This document shows, piece after piece, positions 1-8,281 of a DNA stretch of 24,918 nucleotides (positions within the stretch are counted from its first letter, which is position 1; the number at the start of each line of letters is the position of its first letter). Below the pieces are notes generated by a model. That model was not told where the DNA came from. It ran no database searches and saw only the letters and a list, made by a program, of their open reading frames with translations. The DNA is from Bacteroidales bacterium (GTDB taxonomy: Bacteria; Bacteroidota; Bacteroidia; Bacteroidales; VadinHA17): positions 1 to 24,918 of the forward strand of contig DAIDJT010000008.1 of the NCBI GenBank assembly GCA_027451265.1, read 5' to 3'. A program made the translations under genes and the position numbers.

Positions 1-788
1 TTGCTTCAGACAACCCGGAAGCTGAAGTGACAGAAAAGGTTCGCACAAGAGAGGAGCTTATGGCTGAGATTGAAGCCCGCCTCCTGGAACTTGAACAGAT
101 CAGGATAGTGGCAGAGGAACAGGTAGCCCGGCAGGAGCCGGAACCAGTTGCCGAGCAGGAGTCCATAGCTGAGTCAGTGCCTGAGACTGTCCATGAATAT
201 GCAAATGAACCTGTTCCTGAGCCGGAACCTGTCCTCCCTGAGCCGGAGCCCGTAATCACCGGATCTGAGCCGGAACCTGTCATCCCTGAGCCGGAGCCCG
301 TAATCACCGGATCTGAGCCGGAACCTGTCATCCCTGAAGCGGAGCCAATGCCCCATAATATGCCGGAACCGGAGCATATTCCTGTGATTGAGATTGAGTG
401 GCAGCCTGAACAGGAACCTGTATCTGAATCGGAGTATGATCCCGGGCCTGAAGAGGATGAACTGCTTGAGCTGATATCAGATGAACCTGCCGGACAGGAA
501 GAGCCAGTCAGACAACTTACACCTGCTGACCTTATTGACCGTTTTATCAGGACCAGTCCGACCATTGAGCGGCTCACTCCGGGCAATCTACAGCCGGTAA
601 AAGACCTGTCTGTTGAGAGCACGGAAGAACATGGCAAATTCATAACAGAAACACTGGCAAAGATTTATATCAACCAGGGTTACTATTCAAGGGCAATTAA
701 TATTTATGAAAAACTCTCTTTGCATTATCCGGAAAAAAGTGCTTACTTTGCAAGCCGTATTGAAAAGATCAAAGATTTAATAAAATAG
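1..788 (+). CDS. TPR-type protein with Glu/Pro repeats, 5' truncated
   Basis: The frame is open from the first base of the window, so the true start lies upstream; the GTG at 27 is only the first start-like codon inside. The visible part has three zones: an acidic helical stretch, a long Glu/Pro/Val-rich tract holding near-identical 16-residue repeats, and a C-terminal helix pair (LAKIYINQGYYSRAINIYEKL) that reads as one tetratricopeptide unit (A-x-x-Y-x-x-x-G-x-Y-x-x-A). A TPR protein just before secG is a common Bacteroidota arrangement. The stop is only 7 bp before secG, so the two are probably co-transcribed. The TPR suggests protein-protein contacts and the E/P tract looks like a disordered spacer. 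Exact function is unknown. The family call is fairly secure; any link to secretion is inferred from position alone. Confidence 0.75.
   Translation, partial: ASDNPEAEVTEKVRTREELMAEIEARLLELEQIRIVAEEQVARQEPEPVAEQESIAESVPETVHEYANEPVPEPEPVLPEPEPVITGSEPEPVIPEPEPVITGSEPEPVIPEAEPMPHNMPEPEHIPVIEIEWQPEQEPVSESEYDPGPEEDELLELISDEPAGQEEPVRQLTPADLIDRFIRTSPTIERLTPGNLQPVKDLSVESTEEHGKFITETLAKIYINQGYYSRAINIYEKLSLHYPEKSAYFASRIEKIKDLIK
219..346 (+). repeat. 48-bp tandem repeat inside the TPR gene
   Basis: Two full 48-bp units (219-266 and 267-314) and a partial third (315-346). The full units are almost identical in DNA, each starting GAGCCGGAACCTGTC and ending GTAATCACCGGATCT, and encode a 16-residue unit of the form EPEPVxPEPEPVITGS. 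Near identity at third codon positions points to recent duplication or homogenisation. The length is a multiple of three, so copy changes keep the frame. Confidence 0.9.
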
Positions 789-795
789 TATAACA

Positions 796-1146
796 ATGGG
801 CATTTATATTTTCCTTACGATCCTGGTTATCCTGGCATGCATACTGGTCATAATGGTGGTTCTGGTACAAAACTCAAAGGGAGGCGGGCTCGCTTCCAAC
901 TTTACCTCAGCCGGCCAGTCAATGGGTGTCCGCAAGACTGCTGACTTTCTTGAAAAATCAACATGGTCACTCGGCGTTGCCATTCTGGTACTCTGCCTGG
1001 CAGCCACAGCCTCCATTCCCAGGGGGCAGGGACAAAAGGAATCAGTCATCAAGTCGTCAATAGAAAAGGCTCAGGATCCCAACGCCATACCGGTACTTCC
1101 CACACAGACACCCGTACAGGAACAGCCTGAGGGCGGTAACAAATAA
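796..1146 (+). CDS. secG: SecG, protein translocase subunit
   Basis: This 116-residue protein is the small integral-membrane subunit of the SecYEG channel. It has two hydrophobic segments (about residues 3-24 and 53-72) joined by the conserved cytoplasmic loop VLVQNSKGGGLAS, the SecG signature. The tail after the second segment is hydrophilic, rich in Pro and Gln, and longer than in E. coli, as is usual in Bacteroidota. The ATG at 796 lies 7 bp after the preceding stop. A strong terminator follows at 1171-1204, closing this transcription unit before groES. Confidence 0.96.
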   Translation: MGIYIFLTILVILACILVIMVVLVQNSKGGGLASNFTSAGQSMGVRKTADFLEKSTWSLGVAILVLCLAATASIPRGQGQKESVIKSSIEKAQDPNAIPVLPTQTPVQEQPEGGNK

Positions 1147-1170
1147 AAATGACACCGTGAAGAAAGCAGA

Positions 1171-1204
1171 GTGTCAGTTTGTCATGAACTGACACTTTTT
1201 TTTT
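1171..1204 (+). terminator. Rho-independent terminator after secG
   Basis: A perfect 9-bp stem (GTGTCAGTT/AACTGACAC, 1171-1179 with 1187-1195) and a 7-nt loop, followed by nine T (1196-1204). It sits 25 bp past the secG stop and separates secG from groESL. Confidence 0.92.
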
Positions 1205-1222
1205 GCCAACTTCCGTTTGGCA
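1204..1222. promoter_or_regulatory. Small palindrome upstream of groES, possible operator
   Basis: The inverted repeat TGCCAA-N7-TTGGCA lies between the secG terminator and the groES start, in the roughly 70 bp that must hold the groES promoter. No CIRCE element (TTAGCACTC-N9-GAGTGCTAA) and no clear TTTG/TAnnTTTG pair is visible there. The half-sites are short, so this could be chance. Confidence 0.25.
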
Positions 1223-1277
1223 CAGATTATGAAATTCTGAAGCAGGAAAATATTGTTTAACTATAAAACTAATAGAA

Positions 1278-1556
1278 ATGGCACAATTAAAAGGAAAAGT
1301 GCTGGCAGGCAAGGTTCTCGTCAAGCCTCATGAGGCAGAGGAAAAGACCGCCAGCGGCATCATTATCCCCGACTCAGCAAAGGAAAAACCACGCGCAGGC
1401 ACTGTTGTTCTTGTTGGTGCTCCGAAGAAGGATGAGGAGATGGAACTTAAGAAGGGAGACGTTGTTCTCTACGGGAAGTACTCAGGCCAGGAACTGAATA
1501 TCGATGGCGCAGACTATCTCCTTCTGTCTCAGTCTGATGTTCTCTATATTTCGTAA
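1278..1556 (+). CDS. groS: GroES co-chaperonin
   Basis: This 92-residue protein forms the heptameric lid of the GroEL chamber. It has the normal family length. The mobile loop that binds GroEL is present (about residues 17-33, containing KTASGIIIPDSAKEKP), as is the GTVVLVG strand after it. The C-terminal half has the usual Gly-Asp-Val-Val-Leu-Tyr-Gly-Lys-Tyr-Ser-Gly run. groEL starts 20 bp after the stop, so both come from one mRNA. No CIRCE site is seen upstream, so HrcA control is not supported. Confidence 0.97.
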   Translation: MAQLKGKVLAGKVLVKPHEAEEKTASGIIIPDSAKEKPRAGTVVLVGAPKKDEEMELKKGDVVLYGKYSGQELNIDGADYLLLSQSDVLYIS

Positions 1557-1576
1557 CAACTTAAAAAAGAATAACA

Positions 1577-3211
1577 ATGTCAAAGGAAATCAAATTCAAT
1601 ATTGAAGCCCGCGCCCTTCTGAAGGAGGGTGTTGACGAGCTTGCTGACGCAGTTAAGGTAACCCTTGGTCCGAAAGGCCGCAACGTTGTGCTTGAGAAGA
1701 AATTCGGAGCTCCCCAGATAACGAAGGACGGCGTAACCGTGGCAAAGGAGATCGAACTTTCCGATCCCTATAAGAATATGGGTGCCCAGATGGTTAAGGA
1801 AGTTGCATCAAAGACAGCTGACAACGCCGGTGACGGCACAACTACCGCTACAGTTCTTGCACAGAGCATCATTGGCGTAGGTCTGAAGAATGTCACCGCC
1901 GGTGCCAACCCGATGGACCTCAAGAGGGGTATTGACAAGGCCGTTGCAAAGGTCGTTGAGAGCCTTAAGAGCCAGTCGCAGACAATAGGCGAGGACCTGA
2001 AGAAGATTGAGCAGGTTGCACGCATCTCCGCCAATAATGATGAAGAGATCGGCAAGCTCATCGCCACCGCTATGGACAAGGTGAAAAAGGAAGGCGTTAT
2101 CACTGTTGAGGAAGCCAAAGGCACCGAGACAAAGGTTGAGGTTGTTGAAGGTATGCAGTTTGACCGCGGATACATCTCAGCCTATTTTGTCACCAACCCT
2201 GACAAAATGGAAGTCGAGATGGAAAACCCGTACATCCTTATCCATGACAAGAAAATCTCATCAATGAAGGACCTTCTTCCGATCCTGGAAGAGACAGCAC
2301 GCAGCGGCCGTGGCCTGATGATCATTTCAGAGGATGTTGAGGGCGAAGCTCTTGCAACACTCGTGGTGAACCGCCTCAGAGGCTCACTGAAGGTTTGTGC
2401 CGTCAAGGCTCCGGGCTTTGGTGACAGGAGGAAGGAAATGCTTGAGGATATCGCCATCCTTACCGGCGGTACCGTCATCTCAGAGGAGAGAGGGATGAAG
2501 CTCGAGAATGCCACCATGGCAGACCTTGGCATAGCTGACAAAGTGACCGTCAACAAGGAAAACACAACAATTGTAAACGGTGCAGGTGACAAGGATATGA
2601 TCCAGGCCCGCATCAACCAGATCAAGCAGCAGATTTCGACCACCACCTCCGATTATGACCGGGAGAAGCTTCAGGAGAGGCTTGCCAAACTGGCGGGCGG
2701 AGTGGCAGTCCTTTACATTGGCGCCGCATCAGAAGTTGAGATGAAGGAGAAGAAGGACCGTGTAGACGACGCACTGCATGCAACCCGTGCTGCAATTGAA
2801 GAAGGTATCATCCCCGGCGGTGGTGTAGGATATGTTCGCGCCATCCCCGCACTCGAATCACTCAAGGGTGATAATGAAGACCAGAACACAGGTATTGAAA
2901 TAGTTAAGAGGGCTATTGAGGAGCCTCTTCGCCAGATAGTAATCAACGCCGGCAAGGAAGGCGCAGTGATCGTGCAGAAGGTTCGTGAAGGTAAGGATGA
3001 CTTCGGTTACAATGCCCAGACTGACAAGTTTGAGCACCTGTACAAAGCCGGTGTCATTGACCCTGCAAAGGTTGCAAGGATTGCACTGGAGAATGCTGCA
3101 TCAATAGCAGGCATGTTCCTTACTACCGAGGCTGTAGTTGTCGAAGAGAAGGAAGAGAATCCGATGCCGAACCCTGCAATGGGCGGCGGCGGAATGCCAG
3201 GAATGATGTAA
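1577..3211 (+). CDS. groL: GroEL chaperonin, 60 kDa
   Basis: This 544-residue protein is the tetradecameric ATP-driven folding chamber. The N-terminus has the equatorial-domain ATP-binding features (LGPKGRNVVLEKKFG and the NAGDGTTTATVLAQ loop). The apical domain follows, and the returning equatorial domain carries GIIPGGGVGYVRA. The protein ends in a Gly/Met-rich tail (AMGGGGMPGMM), typical of the folding-active form. Length and every landmark are normal. It is the second gene of the groES-groEL operon and is followed at once by a terminator at 3242-3270. Only one groEL copy is in the window. Confidence 0.98.
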   Translation: MSKEIKFNIEARALLKEGVDELADAVKVTLGPKGRNVVLEKKFGAPQITKDGVTVAKEIELSDPYKNMGAQMVKEVASKTADNAGDGTTTATVLAQSIIGVGLKNVTAGANPMDLKRGIDKAVAKVVESLKSQSQTIGEDLKKIEQVARISANNDEEIGKLIATAMDKVKKEGVITVEEAKGTETKVEVVEGMQFDRGYISAYFVTNPDKMEVEMENPYILIHDKKISSMKDLLPILEETARSGRGLMIISEDVEGEALATLVVNRLRGSLKVCAVKAPGFGDRRKEMLEDIAILTGGTVISEERGMKLENATMADLGIADKVTVNKENTTIVNGAGDKDMIQARINQIKQQISTTTSDYDREKLQERLAKLAGGVAVLYIGAASEVEMKEKKDRVDDALHATRAAIEEGIIPGGGVGYVRAIPALESLKGDNEDQNTGIEIVKRAIEEPLRQIVINAGKEGAVIVQKVREGKDDFGYNAQTDKFEHLYKAGVIDPAKVARIALENAASIAGMFLTTEAVVVEEKEENPMPNPAMGGGGMPGMM

Positions 3212-3241
3212 CAGATAAAGCTTATTGATTTAATTGGAAGA

Positions 3242-3270
3242 GCTGCTCCGGATCCCGGGGCGGCTTTTTT
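3242..3270 (+). terminator. Rho-independent terminator after groEL
   Basis: A 10-bp GC-rich stem (3242-3251 with 3255-3264, two G-T wobbles), a 3-nt loop ATC and six T (3265-3270). It ends the groESL transcript 30 bp after the stop. Confidence 0.9.
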
Positions 3271-3272
3271 AT

Positions 3273-3367
3273 TTGCGAATTGCGAATTGCGAATTGCGAT
3301 TTTGGACATGGGACGCGGGAAGTCGTATATGACAACTAATTCGGCAATCGCGATCCGCATCTCGCAA
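3273..3367. repeat. Heptanucleotide repeat island 1
   Basis: Four consecutive 7-bp units of type TTGCGAA/TTGCGAT occupy 3273-3300. After about 43 bp of unrelated sequence, the motif returns in reverse orientation and degenerate form at 3344-3367 (ending CTCGCAA). The island lies between the groEL terminator and the MATE gene. The second island at 14398-14542 shares the motif and the forward-then-inverted layout. No coding function is apparent. Confidence 0.8.
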
Positions 3368-3374
3368 TTTCACC

Positions 3375-3405
3375 ATTGCCGATTGCATGATTTCCCCCAT
3401 CTTTG
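3375..3405 (+). promoter_or_regulatory. Probable promoter of the MATE gene
   Basis: ATTG (3375-3378), a 19-bp spacer and CATCTTTG (3398-3405), close to the Bacteroidota consensus TTTG-19-TAnnTTTG with one mismatch in each box. Transcription would begin almost at the ATG at 3411, giving a leaderless or nearly leaderless mRNA. This argues against the earlier ATG at 3387. Confidence 0.45.
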
Positions 3406-3410
3406 CATTT

Positions 3411-4844
3411 ATGACTGATCCCAGGCAGGTATACGAGCTTGAGCATGAGAAACCGGGGAAGCTGATGTTGAAATACTTCCTCCCCGCGTTTGCCAGCATG
3501 ATGGCCAATGCACTCTACAACGTGGTTGACCGTATTTACATCGGCCAGGGTGTTGATGCACTCGCTCTCTCCGGTCTGACTGTCGTATTCCCCCTGATGA
3601 TAATCATAATGGCATTCGGCATGCTTGTCGGGGCCGGATCTGCTGTGCGCATTTCACTAAGCCTTGGCGAGAAGGATTTTAACAGGGCCAGCCGTATCCT
3701 TGGCAATGGGTTTTTCCTTGGAACAGTCATTGGGCTCTCACTGATGGTTATCGGATTCCTGGTGCGTGACCCGGTGCTGAGAATTTTCGGGGCAAGCCCG
3801 GAGACTCTCAGGTATGCTTCAGATTATTTCTCCATAATACTTATCGGCACCCCCATGGCCACGGTGGGTTTCTCAATGAATAACGTGATAAGGGCAGAGG
3901 GGAACCCGCGCATAGCGATGTACTCAATATTCATAAGTGCGGGGCTTAACGCAATTCTTGACCCTATTTTTATTTTTGGCCTGGATATGGGAGTAAAGGG
4001 CGCTGCAATTGCCACCGTAATTTCCCAGGCAGTCCTGGCGGTATGGGTGGTGCTCCATTTTCGCAGCACAAGAAGCGTAATCCGGCTTACCCTTGCCAAT
4101 TTCCGTCCCGATAGCTATATAATAAAATACATTGTTTCAATCGGTTTTGCCCCGTTTGCAATGAATCTGGCCTCGAGTATCGTATGGGGTGTAATGAACT
4201 CCAGGTTCATAAAGTTCGGGGGTGACATCTCCGTTGCGGCACTTGGGATAGTCAACAGTGCAACAATGATGCTGGTGATATCGATTATCGCAATCAATAT
4301 GGCCGTGCAGCCCATTGTCGGGTTCAATTACGGCGCCGGTCTCTTCTGCCGTGTGAAGGAGACTATGTTGAAAGCAATAAAGTATGCCACGCTGATTGCC
4401 ACCGGAGGGTGGCTGATCTGCATGCTGGCACCCGGTATAATTGTCAGTGTATTCAACTCTGACAGCCAGGAACTGCGCGAGGCAGGCACACTGGGGCTTC
4501 GCATCTACTGTGCCGTCCTCCCGGTGGTCGGGTTCCAGATAATTGCCTCAAATTACTTTCAGGCAATAGGCAAGGCCAAACTGGCTACGTTTCTTTCCCT
4601 GCTCAGGCAGATAATCGTTCTTCTTCCCCTTATTTTCATCCTCCCTCAGTTCTGGGGTGCAGCCGGTGTCTGGATAGCCAACCCCATCTCAGATTTTGTT
4701 GCTGCGGTGGTTTCCTTCCTGTTCTTCCGTCGCGAGATTGCGAAGCTTAATTGTGATATGCCCGTTGCCGACAGAAAAATGCCAGGGATGGAAGTTTCAG
4801 GAAGAGAAATACCGGAAGTGCCGGTCACTGGTGAGAACTACTGA
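3411..4844 (+). CDS. MATE family multidrug/organic-cation exporter
   Basis: An inner-membrane antiporter of the MATE family, expected to expel organic cations or toxic metabolites using a Na+ or H+ gradient; the substrate cannot be read from sequence. I chose the ATG at 3411 (477 residues) because MTDPRQVYELEHEKPGKLML matches the usual start of Bacteroidota MATE proteins and a promoter-like sequence overlaps the ATG at 3387. About 12 hydrophobic segments form two homologous halves. The first half carries NALYNVVDRIYIGQG, a hallmark of this subgroup, and the second starts near GFAPFAMNLASSIVWGVMNSRF. The C-terminal tail (about 35 residues) is hydrophilic. The stop overlaps the stop of the converging cstA-like gene by 7 bp. 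Confidence 0.92.
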   Translation: MTDPRQVYELEHEKPGKLMLKYFLPAFASMMANALYNVVDRIYIGQGVDALALSGLTVVFPLMIIIMAFGMLVGAGSAVRISLSLGEKDFNRASRILGNGFFLGTVIGLSLMVIGFLVRDPVLRIFGASPETLRYASDYFSIILIGTPMATVGFSMNNVIRAEGNPRIAMYSIFISAGLNAILDPIFIFGLDMGVKGAAIATVISQAVLAVWVVLHFRSTRSVIRLTLANFRPDSYIIKYIVSIGFAPFAMNLASSIVWGVMNSRFIKFGGDISVAALGIVNSATMMLVISIIAINMAVQPIVGFNYGAGLFCRVKETMLKAIKYATLIATGGWLICMLAPGIIVSVFNSDSQELREAGTLGLRIYCAVLPVVGFQIIASNYFQAIGKAKLATFLSLLRQIIVLLPLIFILPQFWGAAGVWIANPISDFVAAVVSFLFFRREIAKLNCDMPVADRKMPGMEVSGREIPEVPVTGENY

Positions 4845-6319
4845 CCAGGCTGCATCTTCTTCTTTCTGAGAACCACAAGGAACAGTGCAAAAGCTCCAAC
4901 TGCTGCTGCTATTCCCACTATCACAGATACTTTCTGCGGCAGCCCAAGCCCTCCTCCGGAGTGAGGAGCAGTAAGCAGATAAGTGACACATACTGCTGTC
5001 AGAAACAAGGCAGGGAGAGACATTATGAGATGAGTTTTGCCCCTCAGACCCAGATACATTGCTATGGTCCAGCAGGTGATTGCTGCCAGCGCCTGATTTG
5101 AGATGCCGACGAACTTCCAGATTCGTGCAAACTCATCCTTCATTACAAAGGTGAGTACAAAGGCAATTGCAAACACAGGCACAATAATCAGCAAGCGTGA
5201 TGATATCTTCTTCTGAGGTATCTTCAGCATGTCTGCAATCGTAAGCCTGGCGCTCCTGAAAGCGGTGTCGCCAGAGGTCACCGGGCAGGCCACAACACCG
5301 ATTACTGCAATGACGGCGCCGGTCTTGCCGAGCCATGACCTGCATATTTCATTCACCAGCCATGCCGGGTCAGGCTTTATCGCCGGGTTGTCAGTGAGCG
5401 GGTGGGTGAATGCGTAATTCAGTCCGTGCACATCACCCATGTAATTCATTGCCGCAGTTGCCCATATCATTGCAACGATGCCTTCAGCAACCATGGCGCC
5501 GTAGAAAATTTGTCTGCCCTGTTTTTCCGACCTTATGCACCTTGCCATCAGAGGCGACTGTGTTGCATGGAAGCCGGAGATGGCCCCGCATGAGACCACT
5601 ATGAAGAGGAACGGGAAGATGGCATTGGTTGCGGCATCAGGCTGGAAGTTTTTCAGGTGGGCCGGAGAGAGCTCCATGAGAGTGATGTTGCCTGCGGCCC
5701 AGTTGAAGATCAGTCCTCCAAAAACACCCAAAGCCATGAAGATCAGAGCGGCACCGAAGAATGGATAGAGCAGCCCGATGATTTTGTCAATCGGAAGCAG
5801 TGTGGCAAGAATATAGTATAAAAAAATCAGCCCCAGCCAGAACGGAAGACTGAATCCTGACAGTGTAAAGAGCAGTTTTGCCGGCCCGCTCACGAATGCC
5901 ACACCCACAAAGACCAGCAGGAACAGCGTAAAAACCCTGAGGAACATTCTCATGGATTTGCCAAGGTAGGTGCCGACCAGCTCCGGCAGGCTGGCCCCGT
6001 CATGACGCACTGAAAGCATCCCCCCGAAGTAGTCATGCGTTGCCCCCATGAAGATGCACCCCAGTACGATCCAGATGTAAACCACCGGTCCGTACATGGC
6101 GCCCAGGATAGCGCCGAAGATGGGTCCGAGACCGGCGATATTGAGAAACTGGATCATAAAGATCCGCCATCCCTTCATTGGGATGAAATCTACGCCGTCA
6201 TTTTTCGCGAAAGCGGGAGTGGTCCGCACCGGGTCCATCCCGAAGAATCTTTCGGCCACTCTTCCATAGACAAAATATCCCAGGATAAGCAACGTGACCG
6301 ACACTGCCAGGGTTATCAT
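4838..6319 (-). CDS. cstA: CstA-family carbon-starvation transporter
   Basis: A 493-residue multi-pass membrane protein of the CstA family. Members import peptides or pyruvate when preferred carbon is exhausted (E. coli CstA and BtsT). Landmarks: N-terminal LGYFVYGRVAERFFG, then GVDFIPMKGWRIFMIQFLNIAGLGPIFGAILG in pieces, GATHDYFGGMLSVRHDGASLPELVG, the central GFHATQSPLMARC and VACPVTSGDTAFRSARL. The protein is shorter than E. coli CstA (about 700 residues) but matches the compact form common in anaerobic Bacteroidota. The ATG at 6319 opens directly into the first membrane segment. It is divergent from lepA with a 118-bp shared upstream region. Substrate choice between peptides and pyruvate is unresolved. 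Confidence 0.9.
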   Translation of the reverse strand: MITLAVSVTLLILGYFVYGRVAERFFGMDPVRTTPAFAKNDGVDFIPMKGWRIFMIQFLNIAGLGPIFGAILGAMYGPVVYIWIVLGCIFMGATHDYFGGMLSVRHDGASLPELVGTYLGKSMRMFLRVFTLFLLVFVGVAFVSGPAKLLFTLSGFSLPFWLGLIFLYYILATLLPIDKIIGLLYPFFGAALIFMALGVFGGLIFNWAAGNITLMELSPAHLKNFQPDAATNAIFPFLFIVVSCGAISGFHATQSPLMARCIRSEKQGRQIFYGAMVAEGIVAMIWATAAMNYMGDVHGLNYAFTHPLTDNPAIKPDPAWLVNEICRSWLGKTGAVIAVIGVVACPVTSGDTAFRSARLTIADMLKIPQKKISSRLLIIVPVFAIAFVLTFVMKDEFARIWKFVGISNQALAAITCWTIAMYLGLRGKTHLIMSLPALFLTAVCVTYLLTAPHSGGGLGLPQKVSVIVGIAAAVGAFALFLVVLRKKKMQPGQ

Positions 6320-6408
6320 CCGTTCCTGTTTAAGTAATCTGCTAATGTAGTGAATTCGTTGCAGAGTCAGATGATTGATGCAGTCAATAAAGAAAGGGTC
6401 AAATTATC

Positions 6409-6416
6409 TATATTTG
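6409..6416 (+). promoter_or_regulatory. -7 element of the lepA promoter
   Basis: TATATTTG is a perfect match to the Bacteroidota -7 consensus TAnnTTTG. It lies 21 bp before the lepA ATG, implying a 5' leader of only about 15 nt. No good TTTG box is seen at the expected -33 position. Confidence 0.55.
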
Positions 6417-6437
6417 CACCTGAACTGAACCCTGCTG

Positions 6438-8225
6438 ATGGACAACATACGCAACTTCTGCATAATAGCACACATAGATCATGGCAAGAGCACTCTTGCC
6501 GACAGGCTCCTTGAAATGACCAGGACCGTTGATGCGCGCGAGTTCCAGAACCAGGTCCTTGACGACATGGATCTTGAGCGGGAGAGGGGCATCACCATCA
6601 AGAGCCACGCCATACAGATGGCATATCAGCATGAAGGGAAGAATTATTTTCTTAACCTTATTGACACCCCGGGGCATGTTGATTTCTCCTATGAGGTGTC
6701 ACGGTCAATCGCTGCATGCGAAGGAGCCCTGCTGGTGGTTGATGCGACCCAGGGGATACAGGCTCAGACAATATCAAACCTCTACATGGCAATTGAGCAC
6801 GGGCTTGAGATCATCCCGGTGATGAACAAGATGGATTCTCCAAGTGCAATGCCTGAGGAGGTAAAGGACCAGATAGTTGATCTCATCGGTTGCAGGCGTG
6901 ATGAGATAATTGAAGCCAGCGCCCGCACAGGAATGGGAGTGGAGGAGATCATGGAGGCTATTATAAAAAGAATCCCGGCACCCAAGGGAGACCCGGAAGC
7001 CCCGCTGCAGGCACTTATCTTCGACTCTGTCTTCAATTCATTCAGGGGTATCATAGCCTACTTCAAGATAGCCAACGGCACCATCAGGACCCATGACCTT
7101 GTTAAATTTGTCAATACAGGCAGTGAATATGATGCGGATGAGATCGGGGTTCTCAAGCTGAAACGGGAGCCACGCGATGTCCTGAGCGCGGGAGATGTGG
7201 GATACATCATTTCGGGCATCAAGGTCTCAACCGAAGTAAAGGTGGGTGACACAATCACTCATGTTGCCAGGCCCTGTGACAAGGCAATATCAGGCTTCGC
7301 CGACGTGAAACCGATGGTTTTTGCGGGGATTTACCCGGTTGATGCCGATGACTACGAGGACCTGAGGGCATCAATCGAAAAATTGCAGCTCAATGACGCA
7401 TCACTGACCTTTGTCCCGGAATCATCAGCAGCACTGGGTTTTGGCTTCCGTTGCGGATTCCTTGGGCTGCTTCATATGGAGATAATCCAGGAGCGGCTTG
7501 ACCGTGAGTTTGACATGGATGTCATAACCACGGTACCGAACGTCTCATTCCGTGTGCTGACAACAAAGGGTGACCTGATTGATGTGCATAACCCTTCCGG
7601 CATGCCGCCGGCAACAACGATTGACGAGATCGAGGAACCTTATATTCATGCGCAGGTGATATCAAAGTCGGAGTACCTCGGCTCCATCCTGAAGCTCTGT
7701 ATTGACAAGCGCGGTACGATGAAGAACCAGGTCTATCTCACCAGTGACAGGGTGGAGGTGACTTTTGACATGCCACTGTCAGAGATAGTGTTTGACTTCT
7801 ATGACAAGCTGAAGAGCATTTCGAAAGGTTATGCCTCGTTTGACTATCACATCACAGGCTACAAGAAGGCTGATCTTGTAAGGCTTGATATACTGCTTAA
7901 CGGGGAGATGGTTGATGCCCTTTCCACACTGATTTACAGGGGCCATGCCTATGACTTCGGCCGCAGAATGTGTGAGAAGCTGCGTGAGCTGATACCGCGG
8001 CAGCAGTTTGACATTGCAATACAGGCCGCCATCGGCGCAAAAATCATTGCCCGTGAAACCGTCAAGGCTGTCAGAAAGGATGTTACGGCAAAATGCTACG
8101 GGGGTGACATCACAAGGAAAAGGAAACTGCTTGAGAAACAAAAGAAGGGAAAGAAAAGGATGCGCCAGATAGGCAACGTGGAGGTGCCGCAACAGGCCTT
8201 CCTGGCAGTGCTGAAGCTCGACTGA
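6438..8225 (+). CDS. lepA: LepA / elongation factor 4, ribosome-bound GTPase
   Basis: A 595-residue translational GTPase that acts on ribosomes (back-translocation or late assembly of the small subunit). The start MDNIRNFCIIAHIDHGKSTL matches the family exactly and contains the Walker A P-loop (AHIDHGKS, residues 11-18). Switch I region DDMDLERERGITIKS, switch II DTPGH and the NKMD guanine motif follow. The LepA-specific C-terminal domain is present and ends KRKLLEKQKKGKKRMRQIGN...PQQAF, its usual basic tail. Length is typical. It is monocistronic here: divergent from cstA and followed by a separate promoter and small-RNA-like unit. Confidence 0.98.
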   Translation: MDNIRNFCIIAHIDHGKSTLADRLLEMTRTVDAREFQNQVLDDMDLERERGITIKSHAIQMAYQHEGKNYFLNLIDTPGHVDFSYEVSRSIAACEGALLVVDATQGIQAQTISNLYMAIEHGLEIIPVMNKMDSPSAMPEEVKDQIVDLIGCRRDEIIEASARTGMGVEEIMEAIIKRIPAPKGDPEAPLQALIFDSVFNSFRGIIAYFKIANGTIRTHDLVKFVNTGSEYDADEIGVLKLKREPRDVLSAGDVGYIISGIKVSTEVKVGDTITHVARPCDKAISGFADVKPMVFAGIYPVDADDYEDLRASIEKLQLNDASLTFVPESSAALGFGFRCGFLGLLHMEIIQERLDREFDMDVITTVPNVSFRVLTTKGDLIDVHNPSGMPPATTIDEIEEPYIHAQVISKSEYLGSILKLCIDKRGTMKNQVYLTSDRVEVTFDMPLSEIVFDFYDKLKSISKGYASFDYHITGYKKADLVRLDILLNGEMVDALSTLIYRGHAYDFGRRMCEKLRELIPRQQFDIAIQAAIGAKIIARETVKAVRKDVTAKCYGGDITRKRKLLEKQKKGKKRMRQIGNVEVPQQAFLAVLKLD

Positions 8226-8246
8226 TGCAAAAAAAACGCGCTGGGT

Positions 8247-8276
8247 ATTGCAAATAAAGAAATTATGTTATCTTAG
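8247..8276 (+). promoter_or_regulatory. Probable promoter downstream of lepA
   Basis: ATTG (8247-8250), an 18-bp spacer and TATCTTAG (8269-8276), each one base off the TTTG/TAnnTTTG consensus. It begins 22 bp after the lepA stop and points into a gene-free stretch that ends in a strong terminator. Confidence 0.45.
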
Positions 8277-8281
8277 CGCTT

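Noticed and set aside
174..377. A 67-codon antisense frame rich in Arg/Leu/Asp repeats
   Set aside because: It is the complement of the 48-bp Glu/Pro repeat tract of the TPR gene, open only because of the repeat composition.
1205..1277. CIRCE/HrcA operator upstream of groES
   Set aside because: Neither half-site TTAGCACTC nor GAGTGCTAA is present.
5133..5345. Second - strand frame within the CstA gene
   Set aside because: It is an alternative frame of the well-supported cstA coding sequence, without homology of its own. Other overlapping frames across groEL, lepA, leuS and the permeases were dropped for the same reason.
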